From Acidilobaceae archaeon UBA162 (GTDB taxonomy: Archaea > Thermoproteota > Thermoprotei_A > Sulfolobales > Acidilobaceae), in NCBI GenBank assembly GCA_002496425.1, contig DAJS01000001.1:106042-139653 (forward strand): a DNA stretch of 33,612 nucleotides. The letters are read 5' to 3'. Positions 6,546-13,948 of this stretch are shown piece after piece. The notes below the pieces were generated by a model, which made no database searches, had not been told where the DNA came from, and was given only the letters and a program-made list of their open reading frames with translations. A program made the position numbers and the translations under genes. Within the stretch, counting starts at the first letter, position 1. Every line of letters starts with the position of its first letter.

Positions 6546-7940
6546 CTACGACTCCAGGGAGAGCTTCCTGAGGGCTAAGGTTATGTTGCTGCACTTGTCT
6601 ATTTCCCAGAGGAGCTGAAGCGCGTCGGAAGCCCTCTGCTCGCCAAGCCTCTGTCCCGTAAGGCGCTTGAACTTGGCCTCAACGCCCTCACGGCTGAGGG
6701 GGTTCTTGAAGTGGCCTGGTGGATAGGTCGAGCTGGCAGAAGCCCTATAACCATCTGTAGTTTCAACAGTCACAGTGTTCTTTATGCCAGTGGGGTATAG
6801 CTTATCATGATCGGGATTGATGGAAACCTTCATAACCTTCAATACCTTCCTTACGTCCTCAGCCAGGTACCTCTGGGGCCTGAAGGTATCAAGCCACACG
6901 TTGCCATCCAGTAGCGCAGCGGCAACTATGTATGGCAGGCTGTGGTCAGCGGTTTCCCTGGTTCTGGGGTCCCATTTCTCTGGGTCCTTAACTATTATGT
7001 TATAGCCAACTGTGAAAGTGTCGACAGTTACCGACTTTATCCTATCAGCGCTTAGACTCCCCAGCTCCTCCCTGACCTTAAGGGCAGCCTCAACGGCACT
7101 CATAGCATGATACTCGACAGGCCAGTACTTTATGCTAGTCTCAAGTATCTTGTATGGTTCCCCTCCCTCTCCGCCCATCTTTGGTAAGTCAAACGTGTCA
7201 CCACCGAGTGCTACGCGGAAGAGTCCAAACTCACCGGTGAAGATAGGCGATGGCCCGGTCATCCCTCTCCAAGCAAGGAGGGCTGCAAAGATACCATTGC
7301 GGGCCGCGTTGGCAGCAGCACAGCCCTTCCACATGCTCAGCTCACCAGCCCTAGTCTGCCTGAGCGCGGCGGCGTTTACAGTGGCTAAGTTTATCGCATG
7401 GAACATTTTCTCCTCGTCAAGTCCTAGGACCTTACCAGCCCCTATGGCAGAGGCTATGGCTATGTAGACCACGTGGTCCCAGCCCCTGTTCCTGACGCTG
7501 TAGGCGTCGGCCAGCCTTGCAGTGACCTCATATGCCGCAACCAGGCCCTCTATTACGCTCCTTCCATCAGCCTCTGCTATCTCAGCAGTAGCCATTACTG
7601 GCGCTATGTTGTCGCTGGGATGCAGAGCTTCCTTGGAGAGGTAGGTGTCATTAAAGTCAAAGTACCTGGCAGCGCAGCCGTTGGCAAATGTGACATGATC
7701 AGCAGGACCCATCTGCCTGGTACCCCATATTGTAGCAGGTATCCTGGAACTAGATGATGATTGGGCTATCCACCTAGCTATCGAGGGAGGAGTCTCGTCA
7801 AAGGCGCCTAGCGCCACCCCCAGCGTGTCAATTATCCTCTTCTTGGCTTCCTCTATTACATTGCTAGGCAGCCTTTCAAACTTAACGTAGTCTATGGCCC
7901 ACTTTGCTAGCCTACGGGCTAGATCTTCCAATAAGGTCAC
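6546..7940 (-). CDS. prpD: MmgE/PrpD family protein (2-methylcitrate dehydratase-like)
   Basis: Member of the MmgE/PrpD fold, whose known members dehydrate 2-methylcitrate or act on related tricarboxylic acids; cis-aconitate decarboxylase is another member. The 464-residue length is typical. The N-terminal helical domain has KKRIIDTLGVALGA near 29-42 and ATIWGTRQMGPADHVTFANG near 69-88. LHPSDNIAPVMATAEIAE lies near 106-123, GWDHVVYIAIASAIGAGKVLGL near 152-173 and PVEYHAMSAVEAAL near 274-287. The late region includes DHSLPYIVAAALLDG and a PGHFKNPLSREGVEAKF segment. GTG 7940 lies 26 bp from the TATA centre at 7966, consistent with a leaderless mRNA. No 2-methylcitrate synthase or lyase gene is nearby, so the substrate is open and the symbol is a family label. 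Confidence 0.85.
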   Translation of the reverse strand: MTLLEDLARRLAKWAIDYVKFERLPSNVIEEAKKRIIDTLGVALGAFDETPPSIARWIAQSSSSSRIPATIWGTRQMGPADHVTFANGCAARYFDFNDTYLSKEALHPSDNIAPVMATAEIAEADGRSVIEGLVAAYEVTARLADAYSVRNRGWDHVVYIAIASAIGAGKVLGLDEEKMFHAINLATVNAAALRQTRAGELSMWKGCAAANAARNGIFAALLAWRGMTGPSPIFTGEFGLFRVALGGDTFDLPKMGGEGGEPYKILETSIKYWPVEYHAMSAVEAALKVREELGSLSADRIKSVTVDTFTVGYNIIVKDPEKWDPRTRETADHSLPYIVAAALLDGNVWLDTFRPQRYLAEDVRKVLKVMKVSINPDHDKLYPTGIKNTVTVETTDGYRASASSTYPPGHFKNPLSREGVEAKFKRLTGQRLGEQRASDALQLLWEIDKCSNITLALRKLSLES

Positions 7941-7961
7941 CCATCAGTTGAGGCCCTGTCT

Positions 7962-7970
7962 CTTATTAAT
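7962..7970 (-). promoter_or_regulatory. TATA box for the PrpD gene
   Basis: CTTATTAAT is centred 26 bp from the GTG of the minus-strand PrpD gene, predicting a leaderless transcript. The same palindromic box sits immediately before priL but is too close to its TTG/ATG starts to serve them. Confidence 0.5.
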
Positions 7971-7978
7971 TCTTGACT

Positions 7979-9106
7979 ATGAGAGGTATCTTGAAAGAGC
8001 TGAGGGGGATGCTTACATACTCTAAGTATCCCTTCGCTGCAGACTACAAGCAGTACGTAATGAGGACTTACGGTGTGTCAGTGCAGCTTAAGGAGCTCGT
8101 TAAGGACACAAAGCTATCAGAGGCTGCCAGGCAAAGACTGCTGGAGGCTGTAACTAAGGGCGAGGTAGGAGCCCACGAAGAGCTGACCACTGAGGACCAG
8201 GTACTGAGCTTTTACATAGCTCTGGCATCTGCTGCAGGCTCTGGCTCACCTAGGCTGTTGGACAGGCTTGCCAGGGCCGAGGCCGCCAGGGCGGCGAGGT
8301 TCCTTAGGTCGGAGAGTTCGGAGAACCTCAAGGTTCTAGCCTCCATGCTAGGTGTGCCCGCTGAGGACTCTAACATCAAGCTCAACTGGGCTGAGGGGAG
8401 AGGCGGCAAAAGGTACGTGAAGAGGCTAACTTATTCTACCAGCCTGTCAGGCTACCTCAGGGTCACAGCTAACGACCCTGATCCATCATGGTGGCTCACC
8501 AATTCCATGGTGCTAAGAGGAAAGGTTTACATGGATGACCAGAGGTTCAGGGAGTTCCTAGCTAAGGCAGCCTATAAGGTCATATTAGATAAGGCCAGGC
8601 AGCTTGAGGCCGAAGGAGCCCAGATCTCATACTTAGCAGGCGATGCGCTCAGGGCTCTAGCTTCTGGGCAACGCACGGAGGAGGCAACGGCACAGGGCAG
8701 AGGAATGATGGTAGCTGGTGCGGCGCTGTCGGTGGAGCGCTCAGCGCTACCGCCTTGTATGGCTAGGCTCTCCGAGGATCCCCTCTCGGGGGGCGACAGG
8801 GGCCTGTACGCCTACCTGGCATTCCTGGCGGAGCTGGGCGCTAGCAGCAACGAACTTGTCAACGTCCTGGTCAGCGCAACACATGTGGAGGAGGACAGGG
8901 CAAGAGTAATGGCTATGTCACTCCTATCAGCTGGGCTGGGCAGCATGTACCGCAGCTACACATGCGACGTAATGAAATCCCTAGGACTTTGCCCCCAGGA
9001 CTGTGGCGCTAAGACGCCTGTCCAGGCCTACAGGAGAAACCTCAGACGGTCAAGACAGGCCAGTTCAACACTTAACGCTGCTGAGGAGGTCAGTGAGCAG
9101 CCTTAA
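7979..9106 (+). CDS. priL: DNA primase large subunit
   Basis: Regulatory Fe-S subunit of archaeal primase, which partners with catalytic PriS in RNA primer synthesis. The C-terminal domain shows the four cluster ligands (numbering from ATG 7979): C260 in LPPCMARL, C329 in SYTCDVM, and C338 and C342 in GLCPQDCG. These are followed by the family's P-x-x-Y in TPVQAYRRNL. The N-terminal part starts with an alpha-helical YPFAADYKQYVMRTYG segment. Length, about 375 residues, is normal. Start choice is uncertain: TTG 7973, ATG 7979 and ATG 8009 are all in frame; a purine-rich GAGGGGG directly abuts 8009. The last 42 bp overlap the 3' end of taw3 on the other strand. Confidence 0.92.
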   Translation: MRGILKELRGMLTYSKYPFAADYKQYVMRTYGVSVQLKELVKDTKLSEAARQRLLEAVTKGEVGAHEELTTEDQVLSFYIALASAAGSGSPRLLDRLARAEAARAARFLRSESSENLKVLASMLGVPAEDSNIKLNWAEGRGGKRYVKRLTYSTSLSGYLRVTANDPDPSWWLTNSMVLRGKVYMDDQRFREFLAKAAYKVILDKARQLEAEGAQISYLAGDALRALASGQRTEEATAQGRGMMVAGAALSVERSALPPCMARLSEDPLSGGDRGLYAYLAFLAELGASSNELVNVLVSATHVEEDRARVMAMSLLSAGLGSMYRSYTCDVMKSLGLCPQDCGAKTPVQAYRRNLRRSRQASSTLNAAEEVSEQP

Positions 9107-9634
9107 CCTCCTCCACCCTTCCTTGAGGGCCCTGTTAGCCATATCTACTAGGATCCCAAGGCCGCTCGCATTTATAACGAAGTAGTCATTAAGCTTAAGC
9201 GGGGCCGAGATTTGAATGGCGCTGAGCAGTTCAACAACGTAACGGCCTTCTGATACCGACATTAGCCCGCTGTGCTTGAAGCCAGCATCTCTGGCCGCCT
9301 GGAGAACCTGGGCACCGCAATCGATGGTGTCAGTAACAAGGTGAAGTATAGGCCCCGTTACTTTTAGCCAGAGGCAATCGAAGGGCCTGGAGATTACGGC
9401 TGCTATCTCTACAGCGCTAACCTCGCTGTGAGACTTGTAAACTATGCGGGCCTCATCCCTAAGCCATGGCCACACGCCCTCTACTATAGTGACCCTGCCA
9501 GTACAGCTACTGGTGGTCACCAGGTGATCCTTGTTTATCTTAGCTAGGTACTTCTCAGCGCCAGGATCAAGGTAACCTATCAACCTCTCATTGCGCAGTG
9601 CCTTTAATACGTTCTCACGGCCATACACGTGCAT
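9065..9634 (-). CDS. taw3: tRNA wyosine-derivative methyltransferase Taw3 (TYW3)
   Basis: AdoMet-dependent N4-methyltransferase acting on the wyosine base at position 37 of tRNA-Phe. The 189-residue protein carries the signature TSSCTGRV at 41-48, a following VWPWLRDEARIVYKSH segment that matches the family's W-x-x-K-SH region, and FDCLWLKVTGPILHLVTDT, which resembles the family motif W-x-K-x-x-P-x-x-H-V. HSGLMSVSEGRYVVEL follows near 120-135. It is the last gene of a five-gene minus-strand operon: its start lies inside the end of the Trm5-type gene (20-bp overlap), so translation is probably coupled. Both modify G37, which supports a shared pathway. The 3' end overlaps priL by 42 bp in antisense. 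Confidence 0.92.
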   Translation of the reverse strand: MHVYGRENVLKALRNERLIGYLDPGAEKYLAKINKDHLVTTSSCTGRVTIVEGVWPWLRDEARIVYKSHSEVSAVEIAAVISRPFDCLWLKVTGPILHLVTDTIDCGAQVLQAARDAGFKHSGLMSVSEGRYVVELLSAIQISAPLKLNDYFVINASGLGILVDMANRALKEGWRRLRLLTDLLSSVKC

Positions 9635-10412
9635 CCACCACTACTTGATAGAACCTTGGACCTACCATCCTGACCTCTCTCACGAGTTCAGGCCTCCACC
9701 TGACGTTGAGTTCCTTAAGTCTCCTATCGATAAGGGCCTTGGCTTTCTCTTCAACGCTTTCCCCCTTAGCCGCATGTAAGTGAAGATAGACATGTATGAC
9801 ACCCTCGCCCCTTAAGGCCATTAATGCGTAAGGAAGGTATTGCAACGCAACGTCGGGCAAGGGCATGAGAACCCTGTCAGCTACTCCTACAAGCTTACTG
9901 GCTACTACCTGGCCTGCGTCACCAAGGTAGGGGACTACCTTATCCTCAACTCTGTTAATTAATATATTATAGACCATTTTGTTATACGCGTCAGGGCTAA
10001 TGTCTATGCTGTGTACCTTCCTTGGTCTGGAGTGCTTGGCAGCTATGATAGAGAACAGGCCAATCCCAGCAAACATGTTAACTACAACCTCGCCATCAGT
10101 TATTAGCCTGGCCACCCTTAGATGTTCGTAGCTTAGCCTAGGGCTTATGAAATCCTTACCAACATTAACGAGGAGCGAGCATCCATGCTCGCGGTAGATG
10201 GTTTCAGTCCTAGGCTCACCAGCCAGGTACGCTAACTTCCTGACCTTGAACAGAGAACCCACAGGGCTTACTGCTAGCCAGACGGAGCGTACATGTCTAG
10301 TGCTCGCCAGCAGCTTCTCAGCGAAGGCATAGGCCTCATTCATATCAACCTCACTTCCATACCTAGGCTTCATGACAGCCACGTCGCCTATGACCTCCAC
10401 CTTGTAATTCAT
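9615..10412 (-). CDS. trm5: Trm5-type tRNA (guanine37-N1)-methyltransferase, compact form
   Basis: AdoMet-dependent Rossmann-fold enzyme of the Trm5/Taw2 family. SAM motif I is VVVNMFAGIGLFSIIAAKH and motif II VHSIDISPDAY. The MPLPDVALQYLPYAL segment corresponds to the N/M-x-LP catalytic motif of Trm5, and the TETIYREHGCSLLVNV plus FISPRLSYEHLRVA segments also resemble Trm5 (in Taw2 the corresponding region reads differently, as far as I recall). With 265 residues it lacks the D1 domain of longer Trm5b proteins, which is closer to Taw2 in size, so Taw2 cannot be excluded. m1G37 is the precursor for wyosine, which fits its 20-bp overlap with taw3. The m5C methyltransferase gene ends 2 bp before this ATG. 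Confidence 0.8.
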   Translation of the reverse strand: MNYKVEVIGDVAVMKPRYGSEVDMNEAYAFAEKLLASTRHVRSVWLAVSPVGSLFKVRKLAYLAGEPRTETIYREHGCSLLVNVGKDFISPRLSYEHLRVARLITDGEVVVNMFAGIGLFSIIAAKHSRPRKVHSIDISPDAYNKMVYNILINRVEDKVVPYLGDAGQVVASKLVGVADRVLMPLPDVALQYLPYALMALRGEGVIHVYLHLHAAKGESVEEKAKALIDRRLKELNVRWRPELVREVRMVGPRFYQVVVDARVWP

Positions 10413-10414
10413 GG

Positions 10415-11569
10415 CTATCCCCTCTTGCGCAACAGCGATATGAAGAAGCCGGGCACGCCGTCTTCTGGGCTGAAGCGAAGTCCAAGGCCATTAAAGGTCG
10501 AGCCTGGGGGCAGCATCGTGGGCCTCTCAATGTCAAAACCAAGCTCCAGGGCCCTCAACACGTTAAGCTCATTCTCGACGTCGGTAAGAGTGCATGTGGA
10601 GTAAACCAGCAGGCCGCCAGGTCTCAGAAGCCTGTAGGCCTCTCTAATGAACTGGAACTGATAGGCGGACAGATTAATGGCATCAATCACGGTACGGCTA
10701 TCATGTAGCTTTGGTATCACCCCGAGGTTAGTGCAGGGAGGGTCAAGCAGCACCGTGTCTGCCTGCTCGTAGATGCCCAGGAGCTCAGAGGCCTGGCGCG
10801 AGTCCCCTCCTATTACGGTCACCCATGGCATTCCAAGCTTGGTTAACGTTTCCTTGAGCTTCTGGACCTTGCTGGCCCTATCTATGGCTATTACCTTGGC
10901 CTTTGGACCGACCAGCTGAGCCACGTGACTTACCTTGCCGCCAGGGGCTGCAGTCATGTCTATTATGATCTGACCGGGCCTGGGCTCGGCCAGCTCGGCA
11001 ACCCACATGCTTGGGTAGCTCTGGCTGTAGAATAAGCCCTCATTGAAGCCAGGAATCGACCTCACCTTAGGGGATCTGTAGGTTGACTTATTAACACTCA
11101 CGGCCAGCCCACGCCTAGTCTTAAGGATCTGAGTACCATCGTTAGCCGCCGTGCCGAAACCCACGGCAAGGCCATTAGGTGTGACCACTGTTACATCGTT
11201 ACCCTTCTTAACTCCATGAGCTCTCAGCACGCCTGGCGCATATAGGTCACTGCCAAGATAGACAGACTCTGACGACCTGTAGTCCGCCATAACTTCCTTG
11301 CCTTCTTTCTTGATGCTGAAGGGGCCCTCCACAGGCGCCCAGAGGGCATATGGTATGTTCTCATCAAACCTCAGGTCAAGCCCCCTCTCGGCGGCCATCG
11401 AAGCCAAGCGGTCAGGCTCTACCTTAAGCGTGTTTACCCTTATGTAGAAGCGCCTTGGAGGCTTAGTTAGTGACTCAAGTAACCCCTTAAGTCCACTCCT
11501 CGAGACAGCGTTGAGGATCTCCATAAGTCCATAGTCGTAGCTGAGATTGGGGGCCTCCAAGCGTTTCAC
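10415..11569 (-). CDS. NOL1/NOP2/Sun (NSUN) family RNA m5C methyltransferase with internal PUA domain
   Basis: Transfers methyl from AdoMet to C5 of cytosine in tRNA or rRNA. An N-terminal RNA-binding segment (FYIRVNTLK, 41-49) is followed by an inserted PUA domain (about 100-170) with SDLYAPGVLRAHGVKKGNDV. The catalytic core carries SAM motif I (IDMTAAPGGKVSHVAQL, 203-219), motif IV DPPC with C279, and motif VI STCT with C326. C326 is the expected nucleophile and C279 the release cysteine. The C-terminal FSPEDGVPGFFISLLRKRG is typical. At 384 residues it resembles archaeal PUA-containing NSUN enzymes; the target base cannot be told from sequence. It overlaps the stop of the glycerate kinase gene by 4 bp (ATGA type). 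Confidence 0.93.
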   Translation of the reverse strand: MKRLEAPNLSYDYGLMEILNAVSRSGLKGLLESLTKPPRRFYIRVNTLKVEPDRLASMAAERGLDLRFDENIPYALWAPVEGPFSIKKEGKEVMADYRSSESVYLGSDLYAPGVLRAHGVKKGNDVTVVTPNGLAVGFGTAANDGTQILKTRRGLAVSVNKSTYRSPKVRSIPGFNEGLFYSQSYPSMWVAELAEPRPGQIIIDMTAAPGGKVSHVAQLVGPKAKVIAIDRASKVQKLKETLTKLGMPWVTVIGGDSRQASELLGIYEQADTVLLDPPCTNLGVIPKLHDSRTVIDAINLSAYQFQFIREAYRLLRPGGLLVYSTCTLTDVENELNVLRALELGFDIERPTMLPPGSTFNGLGLRFSPEDGVPGFFISLLRKRG

Positions 11570-12897
11570 CTAACCAGGAGCACTATCACGTTGTTCAAGT
11601 TCGAGCCGGTCAAGCCCGTCTTTATCAGCGCGCCGGCGGCCTCAAGCGCTGCGTAGCTGTCGTTGTTGTTAAGGTAAGCGGCCGGCTCAAGGCCTATGGA
11701 GTAAAGCCTCTCAGCAGTAGCCGAGGTTACCAGGGCGCCAGCAGCGTCCGTAGGACCATCTATTCCATCGGTGGCTATGGCCAGCAGCGCCGCCCTCTCG
11801 GGCTCAAGACCTAACTTATATGCCTCAAGGGCCCACGAAAGCGCCAGTTCCTGGTTACGGCCGCCACGGCCATGACCACGGACCGTTACGGTGGTCTCGC
11901 CTCCCAGCAGCACCGCAGCAGGGGGCGCTATGGGCAGGCCTCTTCTGATAATCTCTAGGGCGACAGAGCTCAGAAACCTTCCTATCTCCCTTGACTCGCC
12001 CTGGAGGGCAGAAGTGATGATTAAGACATTGTATGACAGCTTCCTAAGCCTTTCGGCCACGGCCTTCAGGACGTCCATGTTAGTTGCTATAACATAGTTA
12101 AATGATGCTTTAGCCTCATTCTGGTAGGGCTTAAGCGTCTCAGGCAGCCTGCCATTAATACCATCGTTAAGCAGCCTCATTATGTTAGCAGGCGCACAAG
12201 AGCTGAGCGAGAGAAGTCTTAGCACGTTGAGGGCATCAGAGTACGTTGTTGGATCTGGCGCAGTGGGGCCCGAGGCTATGTCCTCAACTCTGTCTCCCGG
12301 CACATCGCTCGCATAAAGGCCAAGGACCCTTGCAGGATAGGCCTCAAGGGAGATCCTACCACCCTTAACTTTTGACACATGCCTCCTCACAGTGTTTATC
12401 TGGGATATAGAGGCCCCAGAGTTGAGGAGGAGCCTGTTAAGTTCAACAATATCATCTAAGTTAACGTAGTCAGTAAGGGGGCTCTCAACAAGGGCTGAGC
12501 CGCCGCCTGAGACTAGGGCCAGCAGAAGCAGTCCTGAGGCCTTCGCCTCATGGGCCCACTCCAGGGCAGCTAACGCTGCCCTCAGGCTGCTCTCGTCCGG
12601 TATTGGGTGTGACGATTCAAGAACCTCAATACCGCTTACATGGGGTACAGTAGTGATGCCACGGGGCACCACAACTAAGCCCCCTTCTATTAGGCTATTC
12701 AGCGTCTCGGCGGCAGCTGTGGCCATGCTGGCTGCTGCCTTGCCTATTGACAGCAGCACTACCCCCTTGTCCTTCTCTGGGAAGTCCTTAAGGATCCCTG
12801 ACGAGAGGCTCTTCTTAGTAGCGCGGCCTAGGTCTGAGGCCTTAAGTATAGTCTCAACAAGGCTGCTTGCGTCCTCCAGCACGCTCACGGCGCTCAC
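11566..12897 (-). CDS. Glycerate kinase, MOFRL family (glycerate 2-kinase type)
   Basis: Phosphorylates D-glycerate with ATP, giving 2-phosphoglycerate in the non-phosphorylating Entner-Doudoroff route used by thermoacidophilic archaea. The 443-residue protein has the two-domain MOFRL layout: SIGKAAASMA (51-60), ESSHPIPDESS and LALVSGGGSALVESP in the N-terminal domain, INTVRRHVSKVKGGR and SDVPGDRVEDIASGPTAPDPT in the linker, and VLLGGETTVTVRGHGRGGRNQELAL with IATDGIDGPTDAAGA in the MOFRL domain. Overlaps of 4 bp at both ends tie it to the EF1A-like gene upstream and the m5C methyltransferase downstream. A metabolic kinase inside a translation/RNA-modification operon is functionally odd but structurally clear. 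Confidence 0.93.
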   Translation of the reverse strand: MSAVSVLEDASSLVETILKASDLGRATKKSLSSGILKDFPEKDKGVVLLSIGKAAASMATAAAETLNSLIEGGLVVVPRGITTVPHVSGIEVLESSHPIPDESSLRAALAALEWAHEAKASGLLLLALVSGGGSALVESPLTDYVNLDDIVELNRLLLNSGASISQINTVRRHVSKVKGGRISLEAYPARVLGLYASDVPGDRVEDIASGPTAPDPTTYSDALNVLRLLSLSSCAPANIMRLLNDGINGRLPETLKPYQNEAKASFNYVIATNMDVLKAVAERLRKLSYNVLIITSALQGESREIGRFLSSVALEIIRRGLPIAPPAAVLLGGETTVTVRGHGRGGRNQELALSWALEAYKLGLEPERAALLAIATDGIDGPTDAAGALVTSATAERLYSIGLEPAAYLNNNDSYAALEAAGALIKTGLTGSNLNNVIVLLVR

Positions 12898-13820
12898 TCC
12901 ACTATGAGCAGCCCAGCGACCCGGCTTCTCCCGGGCCTCGCATTTACATTGACTATAATATACTCATTTACCCTAGGGAGAGGCCTCTGAAGCCTAAAGA
13001 GGGCCCTGTCGTGTGTCAGCTCCTTAAGTACTGCTGGGGCTACAACACCGCTTACAGCTAAGTGATATAGTGATCCCTCCTTGAGCGTCTCAGACCACGG
13101 GTAGATGTTAATAGTGCCTTCAACGCTCTCTAGCACTTCTACACTATCCTTGACTAGCAGGTAAACGTCCTTAGCCTCATCGGCGTCTATTCCCTTAACC
13201 GCAAAGCCCACCCTTACATCAGGCCCCACCTCATCTATTGGCTCGTCAAGGACCTCGATGCTCTTGACCTCTATGTCCTTCATCAGCGGTAGCGCCTTGA
13301 ACTTCTCATGCACTGAAGCCTTAGTCTTGCTAAACCCTAGGATCACCGTCCCAACACCCTTTACGTTAAACCCCCTGTCTACGTACACTAGGCCATCATC
13401 ATGCTCTGTAGGCTGGCTTATCTCGGTGAGTAGCGCAACAGAGGGCTCCCTCACTGTGAACTCGCTATCCATCGATGATCCATGGAGGAGCGCCTGGACC
13501 TTTTCAGGTAAGGGGGTCAGGACTAGCCTCTTGCTTGCCCATCTGGATAGGTGCGCTAACGTAAATAGCTCGCCATCATGCCAGTCCAGTTCATAACCAG
13601 TAAGCACTGCAACGTAGTTTGAGAGCGAGGCCGCCGAGGCCGCTTCTATAATGCTATTAGGGTATGTGGATGGCACCAGAAGCGACAGCACGAGGTCAGA
13701 CTCCAACTTCTTGTAGTAGATGCTTATGGGGCCCTTATCGCTGGCCTTGCCTATGCCTGAGGCTACCTTAGCCGCATCATCAGGCCTCGACGAGACTAGG
13801 GCAGCTATTATTCCCTTCAC
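12894..13820 (-). CDS. EF1A/SelB-like protein with decayed GTPase domain
   Basis: Resembles a translational GTPase that has lost its catalytic motifs. Residues about 145-235 match EF-Tu/SelB domain II: YVDRGFNVKGVGTVILGFSK followed by VRVGFAVKGIDADEAKD. Residues about 235-308 fit domain III and end RSRVAGLLIVE. Residues 1-140 follow the G-domain plan, with SIIEAASAASLSNYVAVLTGY in the place of the helix after DxxG and a hydrophobic LVLTP strand. No P-loop (GxxxxGKS/T), DxPGH or NKxD is present. Such paralogs exist in other archaea but I know of no assigned function. The start is GTG 13820 with GGTGGAG upstream. It is first in the operon with glycerate kinase, NSUN, Trm5 and Taw3. GTP binding is unlikely; tRNA or ribosome binding is possible. 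Confidence 0.75.
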   Translation of the reverse strand: MKGIIAALVSSRPDDAAKVASGIGKASDKGPISIYYKKLESDLVLSLLVPSTYPNSIIEAASAASLSNYVAVLTGYELDWHDGELFTLAHLSRWASKRLVLTPLPEKVQALLHGSSMDSEFTVREPSVALLTEISQPTEHDDGLVYVDRGFNVKGVGTVILGFSKTKASVHEKFKALPLMKDIEVKSIEVLDEPIDEVGPDVRVGFAVKGIDADEAKDVYLLVKDSVEVLESVEGTINIYPWSETLKEGSLYHLAVSGVVAPAVLKELTHDRALFRLQRPLPRVNEYIIVNVNARPGRSRVAGLLIVE

Positions 13821-13851
13821 GGCTGCTCCACCGGAGCCTTGTCAGAGCGGC

Positions 13852-13871
13852 ATCTATATTCACTTTATAAT
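13852..13871. promoter_or_regulatory. Divergent promoter region: ATCTATATT (minus) and CTTTATAAT (plus)
   Basis: The minus-strand box at 13852-13860 predicts a start near 13830, 10 nt before the GTG of the EF1A-like gene. The plus-strand box at 13863-13871 predicts a start near 13894. That is well upstream of the moaA ATG at 13949 and close to the point where the moaA frame opens (13889). Confidence 0.5.
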
Positions 13872-13948
13872 GCCTTATAGCATAATAGCACCCTAGGGGC
13901 ATATACACGACGGTAATCTACGACGCCTATGGAAGGCCGCTTAACAAC

